From Streptomyces sp. Ru62 (GTDB lineage Bacteria > Actinomycetota > Actinomycetes > Streptomycetales > Streptomycetaceae): a stretch of DNA of 64,000 nt. Both the position numbers and the translations under genes were made by a program. Under the pieces are notes generated by a model. The model made no database searches. It worked only from the letters and a program-made list of their open reading frames with translations, and was not told the origin of the DNA. Positions 17,851-25,896 of this stretch are shown piece by piece; within the stretch, counting starts at the first letter, position 1, and every line of letters starts with the position of its first letter. The stretch lies in NCBI RefSeq assembly GCF_002920615.1, contig NZ_PQSU01000028.1, forward strand, positions 1-64,000, read 5' to 3'.

Positions 17851-19560
17851 CTACGACGGTTCCGGAAGGGCGAACACGATCAGGGCGCTTCCGTGCCCCG
17901 CGCCGAGCATGCCGGGGAGGAATCCCTCGGCCCATCCGCCCCATCCGACGGGCACGGCCACGTACTGCCTGCCGTCGACCATGTAGGTGGTCGGGCTGCT
18001 GTGGTGGCCGCTTCCGCACTGGAACTGCCACAGCAACTCCCCGGTGCGGGCGTCGAGTGCGTTGAACTCCCCGGAGGGTTCACCGGCGAACACCAGGTCA
18101 CCGCCGGTGGCCAGCGTCGAGGCGCACATCGGGAGGTCGTTGCGCCAGCGCCACTTCTCCTCGCCGGCGCTGTCGAAGGCGCTGATGGACCCCGCCATGT
18201 CCTCGATGTCCACCTGGACGCCCGCACCCCAGTACGGAATGCTCTCCTTGAACTCCCGCCGCCGCCGGGTGGCCGTGGCACCGGTGTCCTGGACCGGGAC
18301 GTAGAAGAGCCCGGTCCTCGGACTGTAGGACGCGTGGGTCCATTCCTTGGCACCGGCCGGACCCGGGTAGAAGTGGACCGGTTCTCCCTCCTTGTCCGGG
18401 TACACCTTGGCCGTCACCTGGCCGTCCCTCGTGATCGCCCCCCATGTGATGCGGTCGACGAAGGGAGTGATCCCGACCTTCTCGCCGTTCGTGCGGTCGA
18501 GGACGAAGAAGTAGCCGTTCTTGTCGAAGTGCCCCAGCAGTTTGCGTCCGTCCTCCTCGAACAGAATGCACTCGCCGATGCTGTCGTAGTCCCACACGTC
18601 GTGCGGGGTGCACTGGTAGTGCCAGCGGATCTGACCGCTGTCCACGTCCACGGCGATGATGCTGTCGGTGAACAGGTTGTCGCCCTCGCGGACCTCGCCG
18701 TCGAAGTCGGGCGCCGGGTTGCCGGTGCCCACGTACAGCAGGTTCGTCTCCGGGTCGAAGGTGCCGGTGATCCAGCAGTTCGCCCCGCCCCGTGCCCAGG
18801 CCTCGCCGTCGGCGGGCCAGGTCTCCGAGCCGGGCTCCCCGGGCTTGGGCACCGTGTAGCAGCGCCACTGGTGCTCGCCGGTTTCGAGAGCGAACGCGTC
18901 GAGGTGGCCTCGTACGCCGAACTCGCCACCGGAACTTCCGACGATGACCATGTTCTTCACGACCAGAGGGGCGAGCGTGGCGCTCTCCCCGGCCCGGACG
19001 TCCCCGTAGGTCTTGTCCCAGACCCGCTTGCCGGTGGTGGCGTCGAGCGCGAGCACACGGGCGTTCGCCGTGACGAAGAAGACCTTCCCCTGGGCCACGG
19101 CGACCCCGCGGTTCACGTTCCCGCAGCACAGGGACACGTCGAAGGGGACCGCGTGCTTGTACCGCCAGATCTCCACACCCGTCTTGGCGTCGAGGGCCCA
19201 GACCCAGCCGTCCCAGCCGGAGAGGAACATGACCCCGTCGACGACGATCGGGGCGGCCTCGAACGAGTAGGTCGACGCGCCCGCGATCAGTCCGGTCGTG
19301 CCGGCCTGGAAGACCCAGGCGGGGACCATGCGCTTGACGTTGTCCGTGTTGATCTGGTCCAGCGGGCTGTAGCGTTGCCCGTTGTAGGCGCCGTAGTAGG
19401 TCAGCCAGTTCTGGGGCTCCTGGCGGGCGTTGAGTATGCGCTCGTAGTCGACACCGGCCACTACCGGCGGCGCGACGTCTCCACCGGGGGTCTTGTAGTT
19501 CAGGGTTCCCTGGTCGACAGCCTCACCCGCGTCGACGTAGTCGGCGTAGTCGACGGTCAT
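17851..19560 (-). CDS. PQQ-dependent alcohol dehydrogenase with lanthanide-type active site
   Basis: Eight-bladed quinoprotein dehydrogenase, 569 aa, oxidising an alcohol with PQQ. Seen: vicinal disulfide pair C145-C146 (SLCCGNVNRG), probable metal ligands E213 (GGEFGVRG) and N281 (GTGNPAPDF), and catalytic D324 in PHDVWDYDSIGE. Two residues on is D326. In the calcium enzyme MxaF this position is Ala (WDYA); in lanthanide-dependent XoxF/ExaF enzymes it is Asp, where it completes the metal site. The N-to-catalytic-Asp spacing of 43 also matches XoxF. Start ATG 19560 has AGGAGG 8 nt upstream. No signal peptide can be found: the N-terminus (MTVDYADYVDAGEA) is acidic, and the upstream gene stops 22 nt away. 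There is no cytochrome c domain. The natural substrate is unknown. Confidence 0.92.
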   Translation of the reverse strand: MTVDYADYVDAGEAVDQGTLNYKTPGGDVAPPVVAGVDYERILNARQEPQNWLTYYGAYNGQRYSPLDQINTDNVKRMVPAWVFQAGTTGLIAGASTYSFEAAPIVVDGVMFLSGWDGWVWALDAKTGVEIWRYKHAVPFDVSLCCGNVNRGVAVAQGKVFFVTANARVLALDATTGKRVWDKTYGDVRAGESATLAPLVVKNMVIVGSSGGEFGVRGHLDAFALETGEHQWRCYTVPKPGEPGSETWPADGEAWARGGANCWITGTFDPETNLLYVGTGNPAPDFDGEVREGDNLFTDSIIAVDVDSGQIRWHYQCTPHDVWDYDSIGECILFEEDGRKLLGHFDKNGYFFVLDRTNGEKVGITPFVDRITWGAITRDGQVTAKVYPDKEGEPVHFYPGPAGAKEWTHASYSPRTGLFYVPVQDTGATATRRRREFKESIPYWGAGVQVDIEDMAGSISAFDSAGEEKWRWRNDLPMCASTLATGGDLVFAGEPSGEFNALDARTGELLWQFQCGSGHHSSPTTYMVDGRQYVAVPVGWGGWAEGFLPGMLGAGHGSALIVFALPEPS

Positions 19561-19582
19561 TTCCTCCACCTCCTGCTTCTGC

Positions 19583-20047
19583 CTACGGCCGCGGCTGTTC
19601 GGGACGGTCGAGGCGAGCCTCCGGCGGAGCGTCTCCCAGGACCACTATGGATCCGGTCAGCCCCCGGCCCTCGTCATTGCCCGTGGGCGAGCCGAACCAG
19701 TAGTAGCCCGGACCGTCGAGGTTGAGGTGCGCATGCCCGTGCGAATGGTTCACCAGCCAGATGAACTTCCTGTCGCCATTGCTCGGCAGAAGTGCGCAGT
19801 GCGTGTTCTTGTCGTCATTGACGAGCTCCAGCTCGATATCGCCTCCGTGGGGCATGACAAGAATAGAAGGATCCCAGCTCAGCTCGTCCGGGTGGATGCG
19901 AATTGTGGCCTTCATGCGGCCGTCCGGTTCCTCGGTGGCTTGCCCGATGGTCCCGGTTCCCAGCACTTGACCCAGCGCTGCTTTGTTCTGTGTGGCCAAC
20001 CCCAGCTTGTCGAGCAGGTCGGCTCGCTCGTGCGCGGTCGTCGTCAT
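19583..20047 (-). CDS. Cupredoxin-like PQQ-associated protein (MSMEG_3727-type)
   Basis: A 154-aa protein, first gene of the PQQ operon and 22 nt before the dehydrogenase. Its beta-rich body (IELELVNDDKNTHCALLPSN, then HSHGHAHLNLDGPGYYWFGS, then GLTGSIVVLG) follows a plastocyanin-like fold and resembles proteins that accompany actinobacterial PQQ dehydrogenases. Where type 1 copper proteins have C-x-x-x-H-x-x-x-M this one reads Y-Y-W-F-G-S-P, so a normal blue-copper site is absent; the His-rich segment HSHGHAH could bind another metal. No signal peptide is seen at the ATG (20047), which has GGGGAGAG upstream. A role as electron-transfer or metal-delivery partner is inferred. Confidence 0.75.
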   Translation of the reverse strand: MTTTAHERADLLDKLGLATQNKAALGQVLGTGTIGQATEEPDGRMKATIRIHPDELSWDPSILVMPHGGDIELELVNDDKNTHCALLPSNGDRKFIWLVNHSHGHAHLNLDGPGYYWFGSPTGNDEGRGLTGSIVVLGDAPPEARLDRPEQPRP

Positions 20048-20067
20048 CGGGGCTTCTCTCCCCTCAT

Positions 20068-20119
20068 CCGATTCCCTGTATTTCCCTCTTAGCGTCGCGT
20101 GCTGCCCGGCGGGAATCGG
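20068..20119. promoter_or_regulatory. 9-bp inverted repeat in the PQQ operon leader
   Basis: CCGATTCCC (20068-20076) and GGGAATCGG (20111-20119) are perfect complements separated by 34 bp. Their centres are 43 bp apart, about four helical turns. They lie 21-72 nt before the first start codon of the operon, so they could be a two-site operator or a long-loop stem in the mRNA leader. Confidence 0.5.
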
Positions 20120-20243
20120 TACGCAAGGAGCGCGCAACGCTGAATGAATAACAGCGGAAAGGATGTGAAGTCTGTACTCAGGAAAGACGCTACGCCGGAC
20201 GGATCACACCGACAAGGTGCGTCCTGGTTCGGGCCGACTCGTG

Positions 20244-20294
20244 CCGTTCGTCCGCGACCATCTGCCGTTCGTCACCGATCTGCCCCCGTTCGGA
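20244..20294 (+). promoter_or_regulatory. Three LytTR-type direct half-sites, 21-bp period
   Basis: CCGTTCGTC occurs at 20244-20252 and again at 20265-20273. CCGTTCGGA (7 of 9 matches) follows at 20286-20294. Every spacer is exactly 12 bp, giving the 21-bp period typical of LytTR-domain regulators. CCGTTCGTC is also the core recognition sequence reported for AlgR, a LytTR protein. The sites lie about 200-250 bp upstream of the PQQ operon start. A LytTR regulator is encoded just beyond katG. Binding is inferred. Confidence 0.6.
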
Positions 20295-20322
20295 GCAGCC
20301 GGGCCGCACGGCGACGCGTCGA

Positions 20323-22563
20323 TCAAGCGAGGTCGTACCGATCGAGGTTCATGACCTTGGTCCATGCGGCGACGAAGTCCTGCACGAACTTCTCCCGTGC
20401 GTCGTCGCCGGCGTAGACCTCCGCGACGGCGCGCAGCTCGGGGTTCGAGCCGAAGACGAGGTCGACGCGGCTACCGGTCCACCTGACCTCGCCGGTGGCG
20501 CGGTCGCGCCCCTCGAAGGTTTCCGCATCCGCGGATGTCGGCGTCCATTCCGTGCCCGTGTCGAGCAGATTCACGAAGAAGTCGTTGGTCAGCGACCCGG
20601 GCGCCGAGGTGAGGACACCCAGTGGCGACTGCTGGTGGTTGGCGCCCAGCACCCGCAGGCCACCCACGAGGACGGTCATCTCGGGCACGCTCAGGTCCAG
20701 CAGGTTCGCGCGGTCGACCAGCAGGTGCTCCGACGGCAGCCGGCTGCCCTTGCCTCGGTAGTTGCGGAACCCGTCCGCGGCCGGTTCGAGCGCGGAGAAG
20801 GACTCCACATCGGTCCACTCCCGCGTCGCGTCCGTGCGTCCCGGGCTGAAGGGGACCTGGACGTCGTGGCCGGCGGTCTTGGCGGCCTGCTCGACGGCGG
20901 CGGCTCCGCCGAGCACGATGAGGTCGGCCAGCGAGATCTTCTTGTTCTCGGTCTGGAGACTGTTGAAGGACTCCTGGATCGCCTCCAGTGTGCGCAGCAC
21001 TCGTGCCAGGGTTTCGGGGTCGTTGACCTCCCAGCCCCGCTGTGGCTCAAGGCGGATGCGCGCGCCGTTGGCTCCACCCCGCTTGTCGCTGACGCGGAAC
21101 GTCGAGGCCGACGCCCACGCGGTCGAGACGAGCTGGGAGACGGACAGCCCGGATGCGAGGACCTGGCTCTTGAGCGCGGCGATGTCCGCGTCCCCGACGA
21201 GCACGTGGTCCACGGCCGGGACCGGGTCCTGCCAGAGCAGCGTCTGCCGGGGAACCAGCGGTCCGAGGTAGCGCTGGATCGGGCCCATGTCGAGGTGAGT
21301 CAGCTTGAACCAGACCCGGGCGAACGCGTCCGCGAGCTGGTCCGGGTTCTCCAGGAAGCGTCGAGAGATCGACTCGTAGACGGGGTCCGACCGAAGCGCG
21401 AGGTCCGTCGTCAGGATCGTCGGGGCGTGTGTCGTCGACGGATCGTGGGCGTCCGGCACGGTGCCGGCCCCGCCGCCGTCCCTCGGGATCCACTGCCACA
21501 GACCGGCGGGGCTCAGCTCCAGGTCCCACTCATAGCCGAACAGGGTCTCGAAGAAGCTGTTGTCCCATCTCGTCGGGGTGGGGGTCCACGTACCCTCAAG
21601 CCCGCTGGAGACGGCGTCCCTGCCCTTCCCGGTGCCGTGACTGCTCCTCCACCCCAATCCCTGCTCCTCAAGGGGGGCGCCCTCGGGTTCGGGGCCGAGG
21701 CAGGCGACCGGGTCGGCCGCGCCGTGGGTTTTGCCGAACGTGTGACCGCCGGCGATGAGCGCGACGGTCTCCTCGTCGTTCATTCCCATGCGCCGGAACG
21801 TCTGGCGAATGTCCCGGGCCGCGGTGACCGGGTCCGGGACGGTGTTCGGGCCCTCCGGGTTGACGTAGATGAGGCCCATCTGGTCGGCGGCCAGAGGGTG
21901 CTCCAGCTCCCGGACACCGTCGTGACGTTCGTCGCCGAGCCAGGCGTGCTCGGGGCCCCAGTAGACGTCCTCGCCGGGCGCGAAGACGTCCGCCCGGCCG
22001 CCGGCGAAGCCGAAGGTCGTGAGGCCCATCGTCTCCAGGGCACGGTTGCCCGCGAAGATCATCAGGTCGGCCCAGGAGATCTTGCGGCCGTACTTCTTCT
22101 TCACCGGCCAGAGCAGCCGGCGCGCCTTGTCGAGATTGCGATTGTCCGGCCAGCTGTTCACCGGCGCGAAACGCTGCAGGCCGGCGCCGGCGCCACCACG
22201 GCCGTCATGGGTGCGGTACGTACCTGCGCTGTGCCACACCATCCGGATCATGAGCGGCCCGTAGTGGCCGAAGTCGGCCGGCCACCACTCCTGGGACGTC
22301 GTGAGCACCTCGTCGACGTCCCGCGCCAGAGCGTCGAGGTCGAGCGTCCGGAACTCCGCGGCATAGTCGAAGTCCTCGCCCATGGGATCGGCCAGTGCGG
22401 GGTGTTTCCGGAGAATCGCCAGGTCGAGCCGGTCCGGCCACCTGGCGCGGTTGCTCGGGCCCCCCATCGCGTGACTGCGGGGCCCTGTAGGAGCGGAGAG
22501 GCCGAGGCCGCCCCCGCCCCCGACGTTCATCCCGCCGTCAACGGCATCAGGACTGTCAGACAC
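20323..22563 (-). CDS. katG: Catalase-peroxidase KatG
   Basis: Bifunctional haem catalase-peroxidase of 746 aa, full length for the family. The distal triad is R107-W110-H111 (IRMVWHSAG), the proximal haem ligand is H274 in GGHTFGKTHG, and the Met-Tyr-Trp cross-link residues are M259, Y233 and W110. It removes hydrogen peroxide in the cytoplasm. The GTG start is preceded by GGAAGG. Its gene follows the AcoR/LytTR regulator by 41 nt on the same strand and may be co-transcribed with it. Peroxide defence beside a PQQ oxidase system is sensible, since reoxidation of PQQ can yield peroxide; that link is inference. Confidence 0.97.
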   Translation of the reverse strand: MSDSPDAVDGGMNVGGGGGLGLSAPTGPRSHAMGGPSNRARWPDRLDLAILRKHPALADPMGEDFDYAAEFRTLDLDALARDVDEVLTTSQEWWPADFGHYGPLMIRMVWHSAGTYRTHDGRGGAGAGLQRFAPVNSWPDNRNLDKARRLLWPVKKKYGRKISWADLMIFAGNRALETMGLTTFGFAGGRADVFAPGEDVYWGPEHAWLGDERHDGVRELEHPLAADQMGLIYVNPEGPNTVPDPVTAARDIRQTFRRMGMNDEETVALIAGGHTFGKTHGAADPVACLGPEPEGAPLEEQGLGWRSSHGTGKGRDAVSSGLEGTWTPTPTRWDNSFFETLFGYEWDLELSPAGLWQWIPRDGGGAGTVPDAHDPSTTHAPTILTTDLALRSDPVYESISRRFLENPDQLADAFARVWFKLTHLDMGPIQRYLGPLVPRQTLLWQDPVPAVDHVLVGDADIAALKSQVLASGLSVSQLVSTAWASASTFRVSDKRGGANGARIRLEPQRGWEVNDPETLARVLRTLEAIQESFNSLQTENKKISLADLIVLGGAAAVEQAAKTAGHDVQVPFSPGRTDATREWTDVESFSALEPAADGFRNYRGKGSRLPSEHLLVDRANLLDLSVPEMTVLVGGLRVLGANHQQSPLGVLTSAPGSLTNDFFVNLLDTGTEWTPTSADAETFEGRDRATGEVRWTGSRVDLVFGSNPELRAVAEVYAGDDAREKFVQDFVAAWTKVMNLDRYDLA

Positions 22564-22604
22564 GGGACTCTTCCTTCCGGGAACAGAGGTCGTGAGGGGG
22601 AAAC

Positions 22605-23999
22605 TCAGATGCCCAGCGCGCGACGCAGGACCGGCGCGTGCCGCCGGGAAACCGGCACCATGGCGTTCGCCCGGTCGTCCATGACCAAAGACAGCTCGCC
22701 CTTGAGCCCGCGCTCTATCTCGCTGACACGGCTGAGGTTGACCACGTACCGGCGGTGAACCCGCAGGAAGCCGGCATCCGCCAGCTCGTCTTCGAGTTTG
22801 TCCAGACTCAGCGAGGTGACGCGCAATCGCCCCTGGTCGGTGGAGAGCCAGACGTCGTTCCCCTGCGATTCGGCGAAGGAGACTTCCGGCAGCCGCAGCA
22901 GCACCATCCGGTTGTCCCGCACCGCGACGAGTCGGCGCGGCTGCGTCGGAAGGTGCACGACCCGCTCCGCCTGGGGCAACTGCGCCCCGTCGGTGGCACC
23001 GAAGGAGACCAGGTTCCCGATCAGGCGTCCGGATGAGAAGACGGGTCGGATGCTGATCGATGTCGGTTCGTCGGCGAGGTGGGCGAAGATCTGCGTCGAG
23101 CCGACCCAGTCAGGATTGTCGACCGCCTGCCCAGCGGCATACCGGGCAGCAGTGATCAATTCTGGCACCCCGGGGTTCCATCGCAGCGTGGGGTCGACCG
23201 CCGGGGTGCATGCCGGGACGCCCAGGAGCACGCTTGCCATGTCGTCGGCGATCACCACCTTGCCCGCGGTGTCGACCGCGGCGAGTGCCGCACCGGACTG
23301 TGCTCTGGTCCGGGTGTAGGCCGCGACCAACTCGGCACCGCTGTCCCGGGCGCGCCTCCTCAGGGGGCACTGGGTCATGGCGGCCGCGTTCGCCAGCCAG
23401 CTTTCCGTCGACGCGGGGAGTCGGCTGCGCCAGCGGCAGACATTCAGGACCGCGATCGGTTCTCTGGTCACCACGTCGCGCACCGCGATGCCCGCGCCGA
23501 CCCAGTCGTGGAGCACCTCGCACCAGTGCTCCGCACCCCCGATCGTCACCGGGCCGTGCGCCTCAAGCGCCGTGCCCATGCCGTTCGTGCCGACCGCGCA
23601 CTCGGACCAGCAGAACCAGGGCGCCAGATTCGGGTCGCCGGCTCTGGCGAGCGTGGCTTGGTCACCCCACTCGGCCAGGATCCGGCCGGTGGCATCGGTG
23701 ACGGTGACGACGCCACCGAGATTGCCCACTTCGTGTGCCAGGGAGGCAGCACGGAACCCCAGCTCAGCGAAGACGACATCGCGCTCCGGCGTATGGTCGA
23801 GCTCCGCGACGGCCACCGGAGCCTCCGTGAGGTGAGGATCGACCCGGTATTGCTCTCGGCAGCGATGCCAGGAGATCGCCACCAGGGGCCGGACACCGGG
23901 GACCTCGTCCTGGCCCTGCACGAACCGTTCCCACGCCGCGAGCACGGTGCCCTCGTCCAGGTTGGCCGAGCTGCGCTCAAGCCGATGTACATCGCTCAT
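22605..23999 (-). CDS. AcoR-type sensory domain fused to LytTR DNA-binding domain
   Basis: Transcription regulator of 464 aa. The N-terminal two thirds resemble the sensory region of AcoR/MimR-type activators of alcohol, acetoin and alkane catabolism (VAISWHRC, then WSECAVGTNGMGTALEA, then VAVRDVVTREPIAVLNVCRWR). In those proteins this is followed by a sigma-54 AAA domain. Here that domain is missing and the C-terminus (about 360-464) is a LytTR domain (FLRVHRRYVVNLSRVSEIER, then PVSRRHAPVLRRAL). It probably senses an alcohol or aldehyde and binds paired direct repeats. It lies upstream of katG on the same strand. The 20244-20294 repeats fit its expected binding pattern. Confidence 0.85.
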   Translation of the reverse strand: MSDVHRLERSSANLDEGTVLAAWERFVQGQDEVPGVRPLVAISWHRCREQYRVDPHLTEAPVAVAELDHTPERDVVFAELGFRAASLAHEVGNLGGVVTVTDATGRILAEWGDQATLARAGDPNLAPWFCWSECAVGTNGMGTALEAHGPVTIGGAEHWCEVLHDWVGAGIAVRDVVTREPIAVLNVCRWRSRLPASTESWLANAAAMTQCPLRRRARDSGAELVAAYTRTRAQSGAALAAVDTAGKVVIADDMASVLLGVPACTPAVDPTLRWNPGVPELITAARYAAGQAVDNPDWVGSTQIFAHLADEPTSISIRPVFSSGRLIGNLVSFGATDGAQLPQAERVVHLPTQPRRLVAVRDNRMVLLRLPEVSFAESQGNDVWLSTDQGRLRVTSLSLDKLEDELADAGFLRVHRRYVVNLSRVSEIERGLKGELSLVMDDRANAMVPVSRRHAPVLRRALGI

Positions 24000-24434
24000 G
24001 GTTCAGAACCACCCTGGTCCATCCCCGACACTCGACGGCATACGCACCATGCGCGCCGGTCGCCACTCGTCGCGTCCGGGCCTGCGGCGGACCGGACCCT
24101 GCGTCGCGCGTCTTCCTGCCTCGTCACTCGTTTCCAGGCTGTGTCACCGCACTCCCCACCCTAGATACCGTTGTCGGCCTGCGCATTCCCCTCTCCAGGC
24201 CGGCGCACGAAAATGCCGCTTCCTGTTGCGGCCGGGGTGAGCGCGGTGATCTTTCGGGTGCCGGGTGGCAACGGCTGCGGTCCTTCCCAGCCGCCCTTCC
24301 GTAAGCCGTCATGGTGGTTGGACGCATAGCCGACCCCATAACTATGTTGCCCCGCCACATGTGCGGCTGACCTGCGTGTTTCTACGGTGTGCCGACACGT
24401 ACCCGTCCCCACCGCACACGAGGAAGTGGCGCAC
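24000..24434. promoter_or_regulatory. Divergent promoter region: LytTR regulator / MHS transporter
   Basis: No gene is seen in these 435 bp. A possible plus-strand promoter is TTGGAC (24318-24323) with AACTAT (24340-24345), 16 bp apart, about 90 bp before the transporter start. The other half should promote the regulator gene on the minus strand. I found no copy of CCGTTCGTC here. Confidence 0.35.
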
Positions 24435-25811
24435 ATGGCCTCCGGAACCACCGCTCCCCCACCCCCCGCCAGCCTCCCCAGGATCGTCGCCGCGAGCCTC
24501 ATCGGGACCACCATCGAGTGGTACGACTTCTTCCTCTACGGCTCCGCCGCCGCGCTGGTGTTCAACAAGCTGTTCTTCCCGGGCTCCGACCCGCTCGTCG
24601 GCACGCTGCTGTCGTTCCTGACGTACGCCGTGGGCTTCGCCGCCCGGCCGCTGGGCGCGCTCGTCTTCGGGCACTACGGTGACCGGCTGGGACGGAAGAA
24701 GCTGCTGGTGCTCAGCCTGCTGCTGATGGGCGGGGCCACGTTCGCCATCGGCCTGCTGCCCACGCACGCCACCGTCGGCACCGCCGCGCCCGTGCTGCTC
24801 ACCGTGCTGCGGCTGGTGCAGGGCTTCGCGCTCGGCGGCGAGTGGGGCGGTGCCGTCCTGCTGGTGTCGGAGCACGGCGACGCGCGGCGGCGCGGCTTCT
24901 GGGCCTCCTGGCCGCAGACCGGCGCGCCGGCCGGGCAGTTGCTCGCGACCGGTGTGCTGTCGCTGCTCACCGCCGTACTGTCCGACGACGCCTTCGGCAC
25001 CTGGGGATGGCGGATCCCCTTCCTGCTCTCCGGGGTGCTCGTGCTCGTCGGTTTGTGGATTCGTCTGTCTGTCGATGAATCGCCCGTCTTCAAGGAGGCG
25101 CTGGAGCGGGCCGAGGCGCGGCGGGACGGCGCGCAGGAGAAGCTGCCGCTCGTCTCCGTGCTGCGGCACCACTGGCGGGACGTCCTCGTGGCGATGGGCG
25201 CCCGCATGGCGGAGAACATCAGCTACTACGTCATCACCGCCTTCATCCTCGTCTACGCCACCACCGCGGCCGGCGTCTCCAAGCAGACCGCCCTCAACGC
25301 CGTACTCATCGGCTCGGCCGTGCACTTCGCCGTCATCCCGGCCTGGGGCGCGCTGTCCGACCGGGTCGGCCGGCGCCCCGTGTACCTGCTCGGCGCGGCC
25401 GGTATCGGGCTGTGGATGTTCCCCTTCTTCGCGCTCGTGGACACGGGCTCGTTCGGGTACCTGATCCTCGCCGTCACCGTCGGGCTCGTGCTGCACGGCG
25501 CCATGTACGCGCCCCAGGCAGCCTTCTTCGCCGAGATGTTCGCGACGCGGATGCGGTACTCGGGCGCGTCCATCGGCGCCCAGTTCGCCTCCGTGGCGGC
25601 CGGCGCGCCCGCCCCGCTCATCGCCACCGCGCTGCTCGCGGACTACGACAGCTCCACCCCGATCGCGCTGTACGTGATCGCCGCCGCCGTGCTGACCTTG
25701 ATCGCGGTGGGTCTCGGGCGGGAGACGCGCCACCGCGACCTGGCCCGGATCGAGGATGAGGGCGGGGAGTCCTCCGCGGTGAGTCCGGCCACCGAGGCGC
25801 ACACCGTCTGA
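24435..25811 (+). CDS. MHS-family MFS transporter
   Basis: Twelve-helix major facilitator of 458 aa in the metabolite:H+ symporter group (KgtP, ShiA, ProP relatives). Signatures include TTIEWYDFFLYGSAAALVF in helix 1, the loop GHYGDRLGRKKLL, and GFALGGEWGGAVLL in helix 4. Such carriers import carboxylates or related small acids across the cytoplasmic membrane. GAGGAAG lies about 10 nt before ATG 24435. The gene converges on a GAF/CdaR-type regulator and 3-hydroxybutyrate dehydrogenase, so import of hydroxybutyrate or a related acid is a reasonable inference. Confidence 0.92.
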   Translation: MASGTTAPPPPASLPRIVAASLIGTTIEWYDFFLYGSAAALVFNKLFFPGSDPLVGTLLSFLTYAVGFAARPLGALVFGHYGDRLGRKKLLVLSLLLMGGATFAIGLLPTHATVGTAAPVLLTVLRLVQGFALGGEWGGAVLLVSEHGDARRRGFWASWPQTGAPAGQLLATGVLSLLTAVLSDDAFGTWGWRIPFLLSGVLVLVGLWIRLSVDESPVFKEALERAEARRDGAQEKLPLVSVLRHHWRDVLVAMGARMAENISYYVITAFILVYATTAAGVSKQTALNAVLIGSAVHFAVIPAWGALSDRVGRRPVYLLGAAGIGLWMFPFFALVDTGSFGYLILAVTVGLVLHGAMYAPQAAFFAEMFATRMRYSGASIGAQFASVAAGAPAPLIATALLADYDSSTPIALYVIAAAVLTLIAVGLGRETRHRDLARIEDEGGESSAVSPATEAHTV

Positions 25812-25867
25812 GCGGCGCCGTCGCCCGCGTCCGTGCCGACCGGCCCCGCCGGCACCGTACCGACGTT

Positions 25868-25896
25868 CTGACCGGCCCCCGCGCGGGGCCGGTCAG
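25868..25896. terminator. Bidirectional hairpin terminator
   Basis: CTGACCGGCCCC (25868-25879) and GGGGCCGGTCAG (25885-25896) form a perfect 12-bp stem with a CGCGC loop. It lies between the convergent transporter and regulator genes and includes the regulator's stop codon. No T tract follows, as is common for Streptomyces terminators. Confidence 0.85.

Noticed and set aside
20144..20416. Possible small gene between katG and the PQQ operon
   Set aside because: It overlaps the katG end and covers the regulatory repeats; composition is Arg/Ser-rich with no RBS.
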